This document shows positions 56,436 through 64,000 of a stretch of DNA of 64,000 nt, piece after piece. The translations under genes were made by a program, and so were the position numbers. Source of the stretch: Zoogloea sp. LCSB751 (GTDB lineage: Bacteria; Pseudomonadota; Gammaproteobacteria; Burkholderiales; Rhodocyclaceae); contig NZ_MWUM01000014.1 in the NCBI RefSeq assembly GCF_002028455.1, positions 62,001-126,000 of the forward strand, written 5' to 3'. The notes beneath the pieces are model-generated. The model was given only the letters and a program-made list of their open reading frames with translations, did not search any database and was not told where the DNA came from. Position 1 is the stretch's first letter; the number at the start of each line of letters is the position of its first letter.

Positions 56436-58034
56436 ATGAAAACTGCAACAAAGCTCGCCGTTCTGCTGGCGTCGTCCCTCGTCGCTCCTCTTCTAACCAC
56501 GGGGTCAAGCGCCATAGCTCAAACTCAGCAAAATGTGCTTCGCACATATTCCAACCTACCTTCCAACCTAAAGAGCCTCGTTCCATCCGGCGGACCACGA
56601 ACATCGGCTGAAATTCAAGCCAGCCCCTTTGGGACACATACCACAGTAATCAATGAAGGCGGAGATCCTGCAATCGTCTCCAAGCTCCCGGACCTAATCT
56701 CGGCTGCAGGCTACAAATGGGTTGAGGACTATGCCGCCGTTGGGGCGCTCGACGGACTGTCCCCCACTACCGCAGCCTCCCGCTGGAATCGCCAACGAAG
56801 CCGCGCAATTGAATACGTAAAGCGTCTTCATGATCTCGGAATCTCTGTACTAATCCGAATTGACCCACTCCCGTGGCGTCAGCTTAAGAACTCTCCTCCC
56901 TCAGACGAACAGATAGCAGGAGGAGCCCAATTCGCGAGCTTAGTCGTTAAAGACCTGAAACCTTGGGTACGTGACTGGCAGATCTGGAACGAACCCAACA
57001 TTGGCAATGAAAACCCCGTCGTTCCTGCTCCGCTCTATGTTCAAATAGCAGCCTCAGTCTCCAAAGCTATCCGTGCAGAACAAGCCAACGCCGTGATTTA
57101 CGGCCCTGGCACAGCCATGCTCCAATCTCTGGCAGCAAAACCTCTACCCTGGATTGATCAGGCACTAGACGCTGGCCTCATGAAATACATCGACGTATTC
57201 AGCTACCACCCTTACCATCAGCCCTATTTGCGTACAAATATTCCCGAACACGCCAGTGAATTCTATCCCTGGAAACGCTGGGGCACCTACGAAGCGCAGA
57301 TCAAAGACTTACGTACCCGCATTAACGCTGCAGCCAAACGCAACGTCCCGATTGCCGCCACCGAAGATGGAATCCCGACATTCACCAATGCAGATGGAGA
57401 GCAGCAAATTCCTCCGATTGTTGCTGCCAAATACGAACTGCGCCGAAATCTTCTCGACGCATGGCTTGGGGTCAATCCACGAATACAATTTGTATTCTAT
57501 CGACAAGCCAGCAACCAGGACTATGAAAGCGAAGCAAGCTTCAACACGTTGACCTCCAACGGTGATCTCCGTCCTCTTTATTACGCTGTTCAGAACCTCT
57601 ACGGAATACTAGATGGCAGTCATCACCCGCAACCGGACATTCGTACAACTTGGGATTTGACGGGAGAAAAATCGCCTCCAACAATCCGAACTCAGGTATG
57701 GAAAAAGAGCATGCCTGGCGGAGAGGAAGTACTCATCGCCTACTGGGCCGAAGCCGAAGCCGATACCCTTCACCGACGCTGGCGGGGAACCTTAAAGATC
57801 CAAATACCTGGTTTTGAGGCGCCGCGTATTTTCGATCTCATGGCAATGCCAGCCCCAAAAATGAAGGGAGAACTGGCTCAGTTGGTCAATCCGGAATACA
57901 AACCAAGAAAGCCCTCCACAGAGCCGTTTGGCTATATTTCAGACACCTCATGGATCACCATTCCACAACTCGAAATCCGCGACTACCCTCAAATCCTGCA
58001 ACTGGTCAAGTTATCGAACAAGGGAGTCAAATAG
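56436..58034 (+). CDS. Secreted glycoside hydrolase, clan-A (GH39/PslG-like)
   Basis: 532 residues. Signal peptide with SAIAQ (~30). VRDWQIWNEPNIGNENP carries the acid/base Glu of a clan-A (beta/alpha)8 barrel and PIAATEDGIPTF the likely nucleophile Glu. A C-terminal beta domain follows (~440-530). Comparable to PslG, which trims an exopolysaccharide in the periplasm. GC content is lower than in pgi. It faces the GT2 gene and overlaps it by 8 bases. Confidence 0.7.
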   Translation: MKTATKLAVLLASSLVAPLLTTGSSAIAQTQQNVLRTYSNLPSNLKSLVPSGGPRTSAEIQASPFGTHTTVINEGGDPAIVSKLPDLISAAGYKWVEDYAAVGALDGLSPTTAASRWNRQRSRAIEYVKRLHDLGISVLIRIDPLPWRQLKNSPPSDEQIAGGAQFASLVVKDLKPWVRDWQIWNEPNIGNENPVVPAPLYVQIAASVSKAIRAEQANAVIYGPGTAMLQSLAAKPLPWIDQALDAGLMKYIDVFSYHPYHQPYLRTNIPEHASEFYPWKRWGTYEAQIKDLRTRINAAAKRNVPIAATEDGIPTFTNADGEQQIPPIVAAKYELRRNLLDAWLGVNPRIQFVFYRQASNQDYESEASFNTLTSNGDLRPLYYAVQNLYGILDGSHHPQPDIRTTWDLTGEKSPPTIRTQVWKKSMPGGEEVLIAYWAEAEADTLHRRWRGTLKIQIPGFEAPRIFDLMAMPAPKMKGELAQLVNPEYKPRKPSTEPFGYISDTSWITIPQLEIRDYPQILQLVKLSNKGVK

Positions 58035-58857
58035 CGCCGAGGGGAACTCTATTGATCACCCTGGACCTCGGCGGATTAAACACTGGCACTTTGTGCTTGG
58101 AGAAAAATATCCGAAGGCTCCGCAAGTGCTGCTTGCCAGCCCAACTAAGAGCCCCCGCGGAACTTGCTCGTTGATGATCGTGCACCAGCACAGCCCCAGG
58201 GAATGCCACAACTCGCGCCCCCAGGGCCCAAACTCTGGCACATAGATCGACGTCCTCCATATACAGGAAATACGATTCATCCATCCCCCCCAACCTCTCG
58301 AAAACAGACCTCCTTATAATAAATCCGGTCCCCATAACCCAATCCGAATCGAAAGGTTTGCCTGCTTCAAGTTCATATACCATCAAATGCCGACGCATAC
58401 GCCTTTCAAAGAGCGGAGAGTTCTTCAAACGCGTTCGCCTAACAAGAATATCCAAAATGGAATAAAAGCGGCGTGCCGAATACTGCCTTTCACCATCGGG
58501 ATAAACTAAGTCCAACCCTGCCAGACCGATACTTTCGTCCGCCAGCATCGCGTCAACCACTTTCGACACGCTATTTTCAAGAAAATACGTATCCGGGTTC
58601 AGAACCAATGCTAACTCAGTGTCCAACTGTGCCAAGCCGATGTTAACACCAGAACCAAACCCAACGTTTACTTCTGCCAATTCCAACTTTACTCCCTGTG
58701 GCAGATTTTCTAAGAGATACTTAAAGTAATGATTGCCCGAGCAATTATCTACAACGATGATTTGCTCAGGCGCAGAAATACCGTGCTCTAGTAGCGAATT
58801 AACGCACTTGACAACCAAGCCAGGAGTTTGAAAATTTACAATAACAACGCCGAGCAT
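58027..58857 (-). CDS. Glycosyltransferase family 2 (rhamnosyltransferase-like)
   Basis: 276 residues. VVIVNFQTPGLVVKCVNSLL, VVDNCSGN, LVLNPDTYFLENSV (DxD-like) and WVMGTGFIIRRSVFERLGG...DEDVDL-type EDVDLCARV mark a GT-A transferase like WbbL. It adds a sugar to the lipid-linked repeat unit on the cytoplasmic side. Confidence 0.87.
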   Translation of the reverse strand: MLGVVIVNFQTPGLVVKCVNSLLEHGISAPEQIIVVDNCSGNHYFKYLLENLPQGVKLELAEVNVGFGSGVNIGLAQLDTELALVLNPDTYFLENSVSKVVDAMLADESIGLAGLDLVYPDGERQYSARRFYSILDILVRRTRLKNSPLFERRMRRHLMVYELEAGKPFDSDWVMGTGFIIRRSVFERLGGMDESYFLYMEDVDLCARVWALGARVVAFPGAVLVHDHQRASSAGALSWAGKQHLRSLRIFFSKHKVPVFNPPRSRVINRVPLGAI

Positions 58858-58940
58858 TGTCCCAGGGCAATCGCCCTCAATAACATGGCAAAAGGATTCC
58901 TCTGTTCACGCTGGATTTTGTGTAGTTTCCTACTTTTTTG

Positions 58941-60167
58941 CTACGAACCCAACAAGCGCGAATAAAGGTCAAGCAACCTCTGCTCGTACCTAGCACTGCT
59001 GAAAGGCGCTCTCCAATACGCACCGAATGCCTGCTCGCTCATCTGCCCTAGGTTCTCATTGCTGTCGATCTCAATCATGGCATTTGCTAAAGCAGATACG
59101 TCATTCCGAGGAAAAACGAGCCCATTCTTTCCATCGATAAAATCAATTGCTGCTGTGTCACTAGAAACAAGACATGGCACACCCTGAGCCAACGCCTCGC
59201 ACACAGTAAGCCCAAACGTTTCATACCACAAAGACGGAAATACGAAACATCTTGCATTTCTGATATAGTCTGCTACCTCGTGCGGTTGCTTCCAACCAAC
59301 AAACTTTATGCACGAATCCGCACCACCAAAACGAGCCTTCAGCTCGCCTAACAACTCTCCGTCACCAACAACAATCGCCCTCTTACCGGCGCGCCGTGTA
59401 GCTTCGCAAAAAACTTCGACTCCTTTTTCCTTCGACAGGCGGCCGACATATAAGAAGAAGTCGTTCTCTTCAACCCGCACTCGCCCGGCCGGTTTCTCCA
59501 TACTTATTGGATTCGGCAAATATTCAACCAATGAATTCCGCCCAGCCAGATAAGGAGCAATCAGTCTATGACTAAACTTCGAAATATAGAGATAGGCATC
59601 AACTTTGGAATTAACCCCAACCACCGAGTTCTGAACAAGAAGCCGAGCCGAGCGGTAAAGCTTGAACGTGTAACTTCTCGAATCACAATTCTCCATTAGA
59701 CATGCAAGGCTAAGACTTTTCTTCTCGCAGATCTCCCTATTTTGATAATTGTAGAACCCGCCATTTGGGCAGGCCACAAAGAAGTCATGCAGAGTCAATA
59801 CACTTCGAAAACCAGCCTGAAATACTGCATCAAAAACACTCGAAGAAAGGGCCTTAGTCCAGCCATGAAAATGGACGACCGTATTCCGCTTATCTAAACG
59901 AGCAAGCAACCTTGCCATACGATCTTTGACTGTAAAGCCAAAGATCCCCTGTGCAGCACCTTTCAATTTACTGGGATTAGACAGGAAGTCGACATCGGCC
60001 GCGACAACGACCTCTACTCCCTTAAGATCAGACCTGCCTTGATCTGAAACACCACAGAAAAATATCACTCGGCAACCAGAACTCGCGAGTAAATTCGCAG
60101 ACTCAATCGCAATTTTGCTGGCTCCTCCTTGGACATAGTCGTAGTCATTCACTATTACTACATTCAT
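58941..60167 (-). CDS. Glycosyltransferase family 4
   Basis: 408 residues from the ATG at 60167. GT-B fold: N-terminal NDYDYVQGGASKIAIESANLL, then LYVGRLSKEKGVEVFCEA and the nucleotide-sugar motif YETFGLTVCEALAQGVPCL. It extends the same polysaccharide repeat unit. The gene lies 14 bases after the polymerase-like gene on the same strand. Confidence 0.88.
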   Translation of the reverse strand: MNVVIVNDYDYVQGGASKIAIESANLLASSGCRVIFFCGVSDQGRSDLKGVEVVVAADVDFLSNPSKLKGAAQGIFGFTVKDRMARLLARLDKRNTVVHFHGWTKALSSSVFDAVFQAGFRSVLTLHDFFVACPNGGFYNYQNREICEKKSLSLACLMENCDSRSYTFKLYRSARLLVQNSVVGVNSKVDAYLYISKFSHRLIAPYLAGRNSLVEYLPNPISMEKPAGRVRVEENDFFLYVGRLSKEKGVEVFCEATRRAGKRAIVVGDGELLGELKARFGGADSCIKFVGWKQPHEVADYIRNARCFVFPSLWYETFGLTVCEALAQGVPCLVSSDTAAIDFIDGKNGLVFPRNDVSALANAMIEIDSNENLGQMSEQAFGAYWRAPFSSARYEQRLLDLYSRLLGS

Positions 60168-60181
60168 GCTCTCACCATACC

Positions 60182-61426
60182 TCAACAAGAAGATCGCCCA
60201 GCATCAGAACGAAAACCCCCTGGCAAATATCTCAAAGAAACAAGAGCCGAAACTACAAAAAAAGCGCCCGGAGAAAAATAACCATAACCTCTAAAGAACA
60301 TTTCGATAAAATAGCCAAACAAGAGAGCCATTAGAAACATGACTTTTTTGCCTTCGCCCCTATCTCTCCTTCTTCCATGAAATGGGAAAACTTTATCCGC
60401 ATCGGCGAGAAGACCCAAAAATCTGTACAGCATGAACAAATAACATACCGACAGCAAAATACCCAGCACTCCAAACTCAGCAACCAACTTAGCTACAACA
60501 AACCCTCCATCATCCAAATTCTTAAAATTCCCTGCTATATCGTTAGTCTTGTACGATATATCTGACAACAACGTCCTTTCCGAACCTAACATCTGAAACC
60601 CAAGGCCAAGGCCATAAGTTGATTGGAAATTATTTGTTGCCAAATCCCACCCTTGCAGCCACACCAAGGTAGTGATGTTATCGGTATCTTCAAAAGTAAG
60701 CCTACTTGAAAAATACTCAACCTGAGAAAATAGAACGCTTAGTCCAACAAAGAGAAGGACAAAGGCAATTCCACCCAGGACAAAGAAATATCCAGGAGCA
60801 AATCTTGCCAATCCAATTACCAACATCAGAACAGTGAATGTCAACAGTGTCAGACTAGGAAAGAGAACTGAAAGCCCCAAAAGGTTTATCAAAATAAAAA
60901 AGTACTTCCACTTCGAGCACACAGAACAATATGCCACCGAAAAAAGCCCTACACACAAGGCAAAATGACTTTCCTCTGAAAATGGCGCGACAGCTTTAGC
61001 GTGTTCAGAATATCCGCCCACCTTCGACACACCAGAGAACCCAAGCCACCCAACAAAAATCGTCAGGCAAATAAAGGAAAAAATAGTTATATCCAGCTCT
61101 TTGGGAGACAACTCGCAGAATCGTCGAGCAAAAAAATAAATAGCAACAAACATCAACGGCAAGAATGCAGCCGTCAGGGGTTTTTGAATATCATAAGACG
61201 CATAAAGATATATCGATTGCAGAATCACAGCGACGGAAAAAATAGCCGCATATAAAAAAAGGCGTCCAGGAATTCTCCTAACGTATGCCGCCCTATAATT
61301 AATTGCTATTGACAAAACAGTAGCAAGAGCCAGCCCGAGAGCCAAAGAAGAGGCTTTCAGAACAACGAAAAATAGGCTCGAGAGGTAATTAACCAGCAGC
61401 AACGTTAATAGAACTCTAAAATTCAT
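60182..61426 (-). CDS. Wzy-like O-antigen/exopolysaccharide polymerase
   Basis: 414 residues with about 11-12 membrane helices and a larger periplasmic loop (~240-300, DNITTLVWLQGWDLATNNFQ, LGLGFQMLGSE) as in Wzy/WaaL proteins. Sequence conservation is low in this family, so polymerase rather than ligase is chosen from context beside Wzx and transferases. Confidence 0.7.
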   Translation of the reverse strand: MNFRVLLTLLLVNYLSSLFFVVLKASSLALGLALATVLSIAINYRAAYVRRIPGRLFLYAAIFSVAVILQSIYLYASYDIQKPLTAAFLPLMFVAIYFFARRFCELSPKELDITIFSFICLTIFVGWLGFSGVSKVGGYSEHAKAVAPFSEESHFALCVGLFSVAYCSVCSKWKYFFILINLLGLSVLFPSLTLLTFTVLMLVIGLARFAPGYFFVLGGIAFVLLFVGLSVLFSQVEYFSSRLTFEDTDNITTLVWLQGWDLATNNFQSTYGLGLGFQMLGSERTLLSDISYKTNDIAGNFKNLDDGGFVVAKLVAEFGVLGILLSVCYLFMLYRFLGLLADADKVFPFHGRRRDRGEGKKVMFLMALLFGYFIEMFFRGYGYFSPGAFFVVSALVSLRYLPGGFRSDAGRSSC

Positions 61427-61519
61427 AATGGGCTACCACTCAATCACTTTCAATCAACAGCGAAACAGCAATCTCACTATAATATATGGATGCCACTCCA
61501 ATTTATCAAAAACTGGACA

Positions 61520-62626
61520 TTACGAAACTTCCAACAGACATTTATCAAGATATCCAACCCCTTCAGATTGCAACTCCTTCAGTCTTAACTCGACGGAAGT
61601 GGCGTTAAGATTTGCATCAAACCTTTTAATATCCTCAGATGACTCAACCAACCTACCTTCTTCACCAACACGTCTGAGCAAATTCTCAACCCTGTTTCTG
61701 CCTGAATGTGGAACTACAGTCGAGAACGGACGACCAAAAAGCAAAGAAAAAGCAGTTCCATGAAATGAGTTAGTTACAACATACTCTGCGTTCGAGAAGA
61801 AATAAAGAAAGTCATATGGACTTGCATCCATGATATGTCGATCTGAATTAAACCCCAAAAACAAATCCTGATCAATCACAAAAACTTTCTTCCCCAGCTT
61901 ATTTGCAATATATCGAACAGATTCGCGCAAGAGCTCATCCTTGATCAAGGAATATACAAGAATATAGCCGGAAGACCTCTCAGCACTACGCGATGACAAT
62001 TGCCTCCAATCTCGGCCTGTCAACAGCAAAGTAGGATCAGGCGTGCAAACAATGTCATCTCTATTCAAAATATCTGAAACGGCCTTTGCGGTATCAGGTT
62101 CTCGGATAGCAATCCCAGAAAAACCCAACAAATCCTCCTTCACGAATCGCTGATCATCATTCGTAAACCGATAAGAACCGCTACTCGAAGACAGCGAAAT
62201 TTTTTTGCAATCCGTCGAAAAATTTAAGAAATAATTTCGGTCAAGCTCCCCGATAATGTTCGGATTCCATATCTGATCACTACCACATACCAATACCTTA
62301 AAGTCTCGTGTAACCCGTCTTAGATCATCAGCTGAAGCGCATCGATCCGACAAAAAGAACTCATCTCGAATAAACGATTTGAATTTTCTTGTGACGCGAG
62401 ATCTCGGAAAGTATCGCAGCAAATCCTTACCAATCCGCAGAACGTCTTTGGGGCGAGCCCCCCAACGAACAGTCCTCAAGGTATTTCTCAAGCTAGGGTG
62501 AGCATAATCCAATATTTTCACATCACCGTACTTCGACAAGACCTTCTGACTTGCATATGCCTGAAGGAGACCTCCATAACTATTAGCATAATGAATTGTA
62601 ATAAGACCGATCTTCACTTTATTCAT
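61520..62626 (-). CDS. Polysaccharide pyruvyl transferase family protein
   Basis: 368 residues. IGLITIHYANSYGGLLQAYA, KVLVCGSDQIWNPNI and VTNSFHGTAFSLLFGRPF are the family motifs. It adds pyruvate ketals to sugars using phosphoenolpyruvate, giving acidic polysaccharide. It starts three bases before the nitroreductase-like gene ends. Confidence 0.87.
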   Translation of the reverse strand: MNKVKIGLITIHYANSYGGLLQAYASQKVLSKYGDVKILDYAHPSLRNTLRTVRWGARPKDVLRIGKDLLRYFPRSRVTRKFKSFIRDEFFLSDRCASADDLRRVTRDFKVLVCGSDQIWNPNIIGELDRNYFLNFSTDCKKISLSSSSGSYRFTNDDQRFVKEDLLGFSGIAIREPDTAKAVSDILNRDDIVCTPDPTLLLTGRDWRQLSSRSAERSSGYILVYSLIKDELLRESVRYIANKLGKKVFVIDQDLFLGFNSDRHIMDASPYDFLYFFSNAEYVVTNSFHGTAFSLLFGRPFSTVVPHSGRNRVENLLRRVGEEGRLVESSEDIKRFDANLNATSVELRLKELQSEGVGYLDKCLLEVS

Positions 62627-62628
62627 TT

Positions 62629-63603
62629 TTAATTTTTTACGAGATTTGAAAACACCTCAGAAACTGGGCGCCGTGGAGAAACACAAACCGTATTATTATC
62701 CGATGGCCAGCCTGCACCTATCATCATGATGATGCTGTGACTATCTCGAATATTCACAATCTCGCGTAATCGTTTGTCACGCGCAGGAGTTTGACTCCAA
62801 TTAAGGCAGCAACTAGCAACACCCAAGGAGTGTAGAGAATAAACCAAAGACATTGCGAGCATACCGCCATCAATCCAATGCTGATAATGCTCCTCGCCTT
62901 GCATGAATGCCTTCAAATCCGCAGTCACGATAAATATATTCGGTATCTTATCGCCAAAACCGCGATTACCTGACTGAAGCGTCAACACTGCATCTCGCAC
63001 TGAGGGATCCGAGGTGTGATAAATGTGCCACGCTTGTCTATTGCAGACAGACGGCGTTTTCATTGTCAAAGATACAGCTCTTTGGACTATGTCATCACTA
63101 ACTACTTGCGGCTTGAACTCCCGCAGAGTGAATCGACTGAGAAAAAACTCCTCTGGACTATCAAGGGTGCCCCTTCTCATCTCAGCGTCAGTCAATTGCT
63201 TCACACCACCAGCAATGCCATCAGAAGAACTCGGCCGAGCGGGAAGCTTTTCGATTTGATCCTTCAGTGTGGATGCAATTTCCGGCCGACCTGATTCGGA
63301 CTCGCTGATGAACTGCTGCAAGACATGAAGCCCCGCCTTATCATGAAATCCAAATCGCTTCGCATTCGAGGCAGCAGAGACCAATCGCATCAACGCCTGA
63401 GCGTTTGCCCATCCCGACGAAGGATTTCTATTGGAAAAGCTCAAACTCTTCTCAAGACTATGATAGATCTTGACAGCCTGATAGTTTCTTCGCTCGACAT
63501 CACTGGCACTATCCATCCAATTAGAATGCCGGCAATAACGGGAAAAGTGATAAAGAAAACCATTAGCTGCCTTAAGCAGCCTACCAAAGCCTCTAACCTT
63601 CAT
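62629..63603 (-). CDS. Nitroreductase-family protein of the polysaccharide locus
   Basis: 324 residues from the ATG at 63603 (a GTG at 63609 is possible). N-terminal ~130 residues are a specific extension; ~150-320 are nitroreductase-like (LSRFTLREFKPQVVSDDIVQRAV, TPSVCNRQAWHIY, ASCCLNWSQTPARDKRLREI). It would bind FMN. The pairing with pyruvyl transferase genes is known from many EPS clusters, but its reaction there is not established. Confidence 0.8.
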   Translation of the reverse strand: MKVRGFGRLLKAANGFLYHFSRYCRHSNWMDSASDVERRNYQAVKIYHSLEKSLSFSNRNPSSGWANAQALMRLVSAASNAKRFGFHDKAGLHVLQQFISESESGRPEIASTLKDQIEKLPARPSSSDGIAGGVKQLTDAEMRRGTLDSPEEFFLSRFTLREFKPQVVSDDIVQRAVSLTMKTPSVCNRQAWHIYHTSDPSVRDAVLTLQSGNRGFGDKIPNIFIVTADLKAFMQGEEHYQHWIDGGMLAMSLVYSLHSLGVASCCLNWSQTPARDKRLREIVNIRDSHSIIMMIGAGWPSDNNTVCVSPRRPVSEVFSNLVKN

Positions 63604-63694
63604 ATTCACTCACCCTCAAACACATAATCCAAAACCCGAGGCACCGCTTGAAGAGAAACCACCGCTCCTAGACACGTACTGATACTGCACTTTT

Positions 63695-64000
63695 TCAAAT
63701 TTTAGAGAAAGAAGAGCATCTCGCTTCAATTGCATTCTTAGCATAAAAAAAGTACAAGACCATCAATACAAAATTGCTAACCACCGAAGCAATCGAAGCT
63801 CCCAACGCACCGTAGCGTGGAATGGCAGTCAGATTCAAAATAACATTAAGAACAGCCACCCCCCCCATCAACTTTACCTTTGTCTGCATATTCTTCCCAG
63901 AAACAAGGATTGAACCAGCACTGAAGGCCACAAACATGAAAGGAATAGAAATGGAGAGCACATTTAGATAAAGCACTGCTTCGCGATATTCTGCTCCAAA
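63695..64000 (-). CDS. Wzx-like polysaccharide flippase, C-terminal part
   Basis: 102 residues visible; the frame runs off the right edge (FGAEYREAVLYLNVLSISIP). Three membrane helices remain. GSILVSGKNMQTKVKLMGGVAVLNVILNLTAIPRYGALGASIAS is typical of MATE/Wzx flippases (the last helices). It flips the lipid-linked repeat unit to the periplasm. Confidence 0.82.
   Translation of the reverse strand, partial: FGAEYREAVLYLNVLSISIPFMFVAFSAGSILVSGKNMQTKVKLMGGVAVLNVILNLTAIPRYGALGASIASVVSNFVLMVLYFFYAKNAIEARCSSFSKI

Overview
The window looks like a piece of chromosome from a GC-rich betaproteobacterium. Rhodocyclales (Azoarcus/Thauera/Azospira-like) is my best guess. The reasons are GC-rich codon use over the first 56 kb, the fused pabB-pabC, the apbC/metG and yajC-secD-secF groups, a PEP-CTERM protein behind a sigma-54-type promoter, and many c-di-GMP genes. 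The placement is inference from gene content; no rRNA or tRNA was seen.

Region 1 (1-46.5 kb) is mostly core genome: PPK2 (partial), pabBC, an orphan ParA with a ribbon-helix-helix partner, metY, a PilZ-like protein, thyA-folA, an arginine/lysine/ornithine decarboxylase, dcd, apbC/mrp, metG, a SulP transporter, acylphosphatase, a triple-PAS GGDEF-EAL protein, a WbuC cupin, dnaE, a CorC-type protein, a rhomboid protease, a GGDEF cyclase, a quinone reductase, maeB, a second ParA next to an MBOAT/SGNH acyltransferase pair, an AsnB-like amidotransferase without the glutaminase cysteine, uvrD, yajC-secD-secF, a phosphopantetheinyl transferase and a beta-CASP metallo-hydrolase.

Region 2 (46.5-54.6 kb) is an accessory stretch between core genes and pgi. 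It holds a PEP-CTERM protein, an acidic Ca-motif protein, an operon of an XRE regulator with two EAL paralogues (one with a broken active site), a divergent XRE regulator with a lambda-cI-like operator/promoter, an unusual array of degenerate 21-bp quasi-palindromic units in front of an unknown gene, a VbhA-type antitoxin with a deleted Fic toxin, and an RTX protein. Dispersed REP/BIME-like repeats (core GGGCGAATGAATTCGCCC) punctuate it.

Region 3 (56.3-64 kb) is clearly lower in GC and is an exopolysaccharide/O-antigen locus: a secreted clan-A-type glycoside hydrolase, GT2 and GT4 glycosyltransferases, a Wzy-like polymerase, a pyruvyl transferase, a nitroreductase-like protein and the end of a Wzx flippase. 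It was probably acquired separately from the core.

Themes that link the regions are c-di-GMP signalling (five proteins), cell-surface polymers and exported proteins, and two ParA-type positioning ATPases without a classical ParB. The observations I rate highest are the helically phased 21-bp array, the ParA/RHH pair, the decayed Fic toxin, and REP elements whose end doubles as the stop codon of the gene before them.
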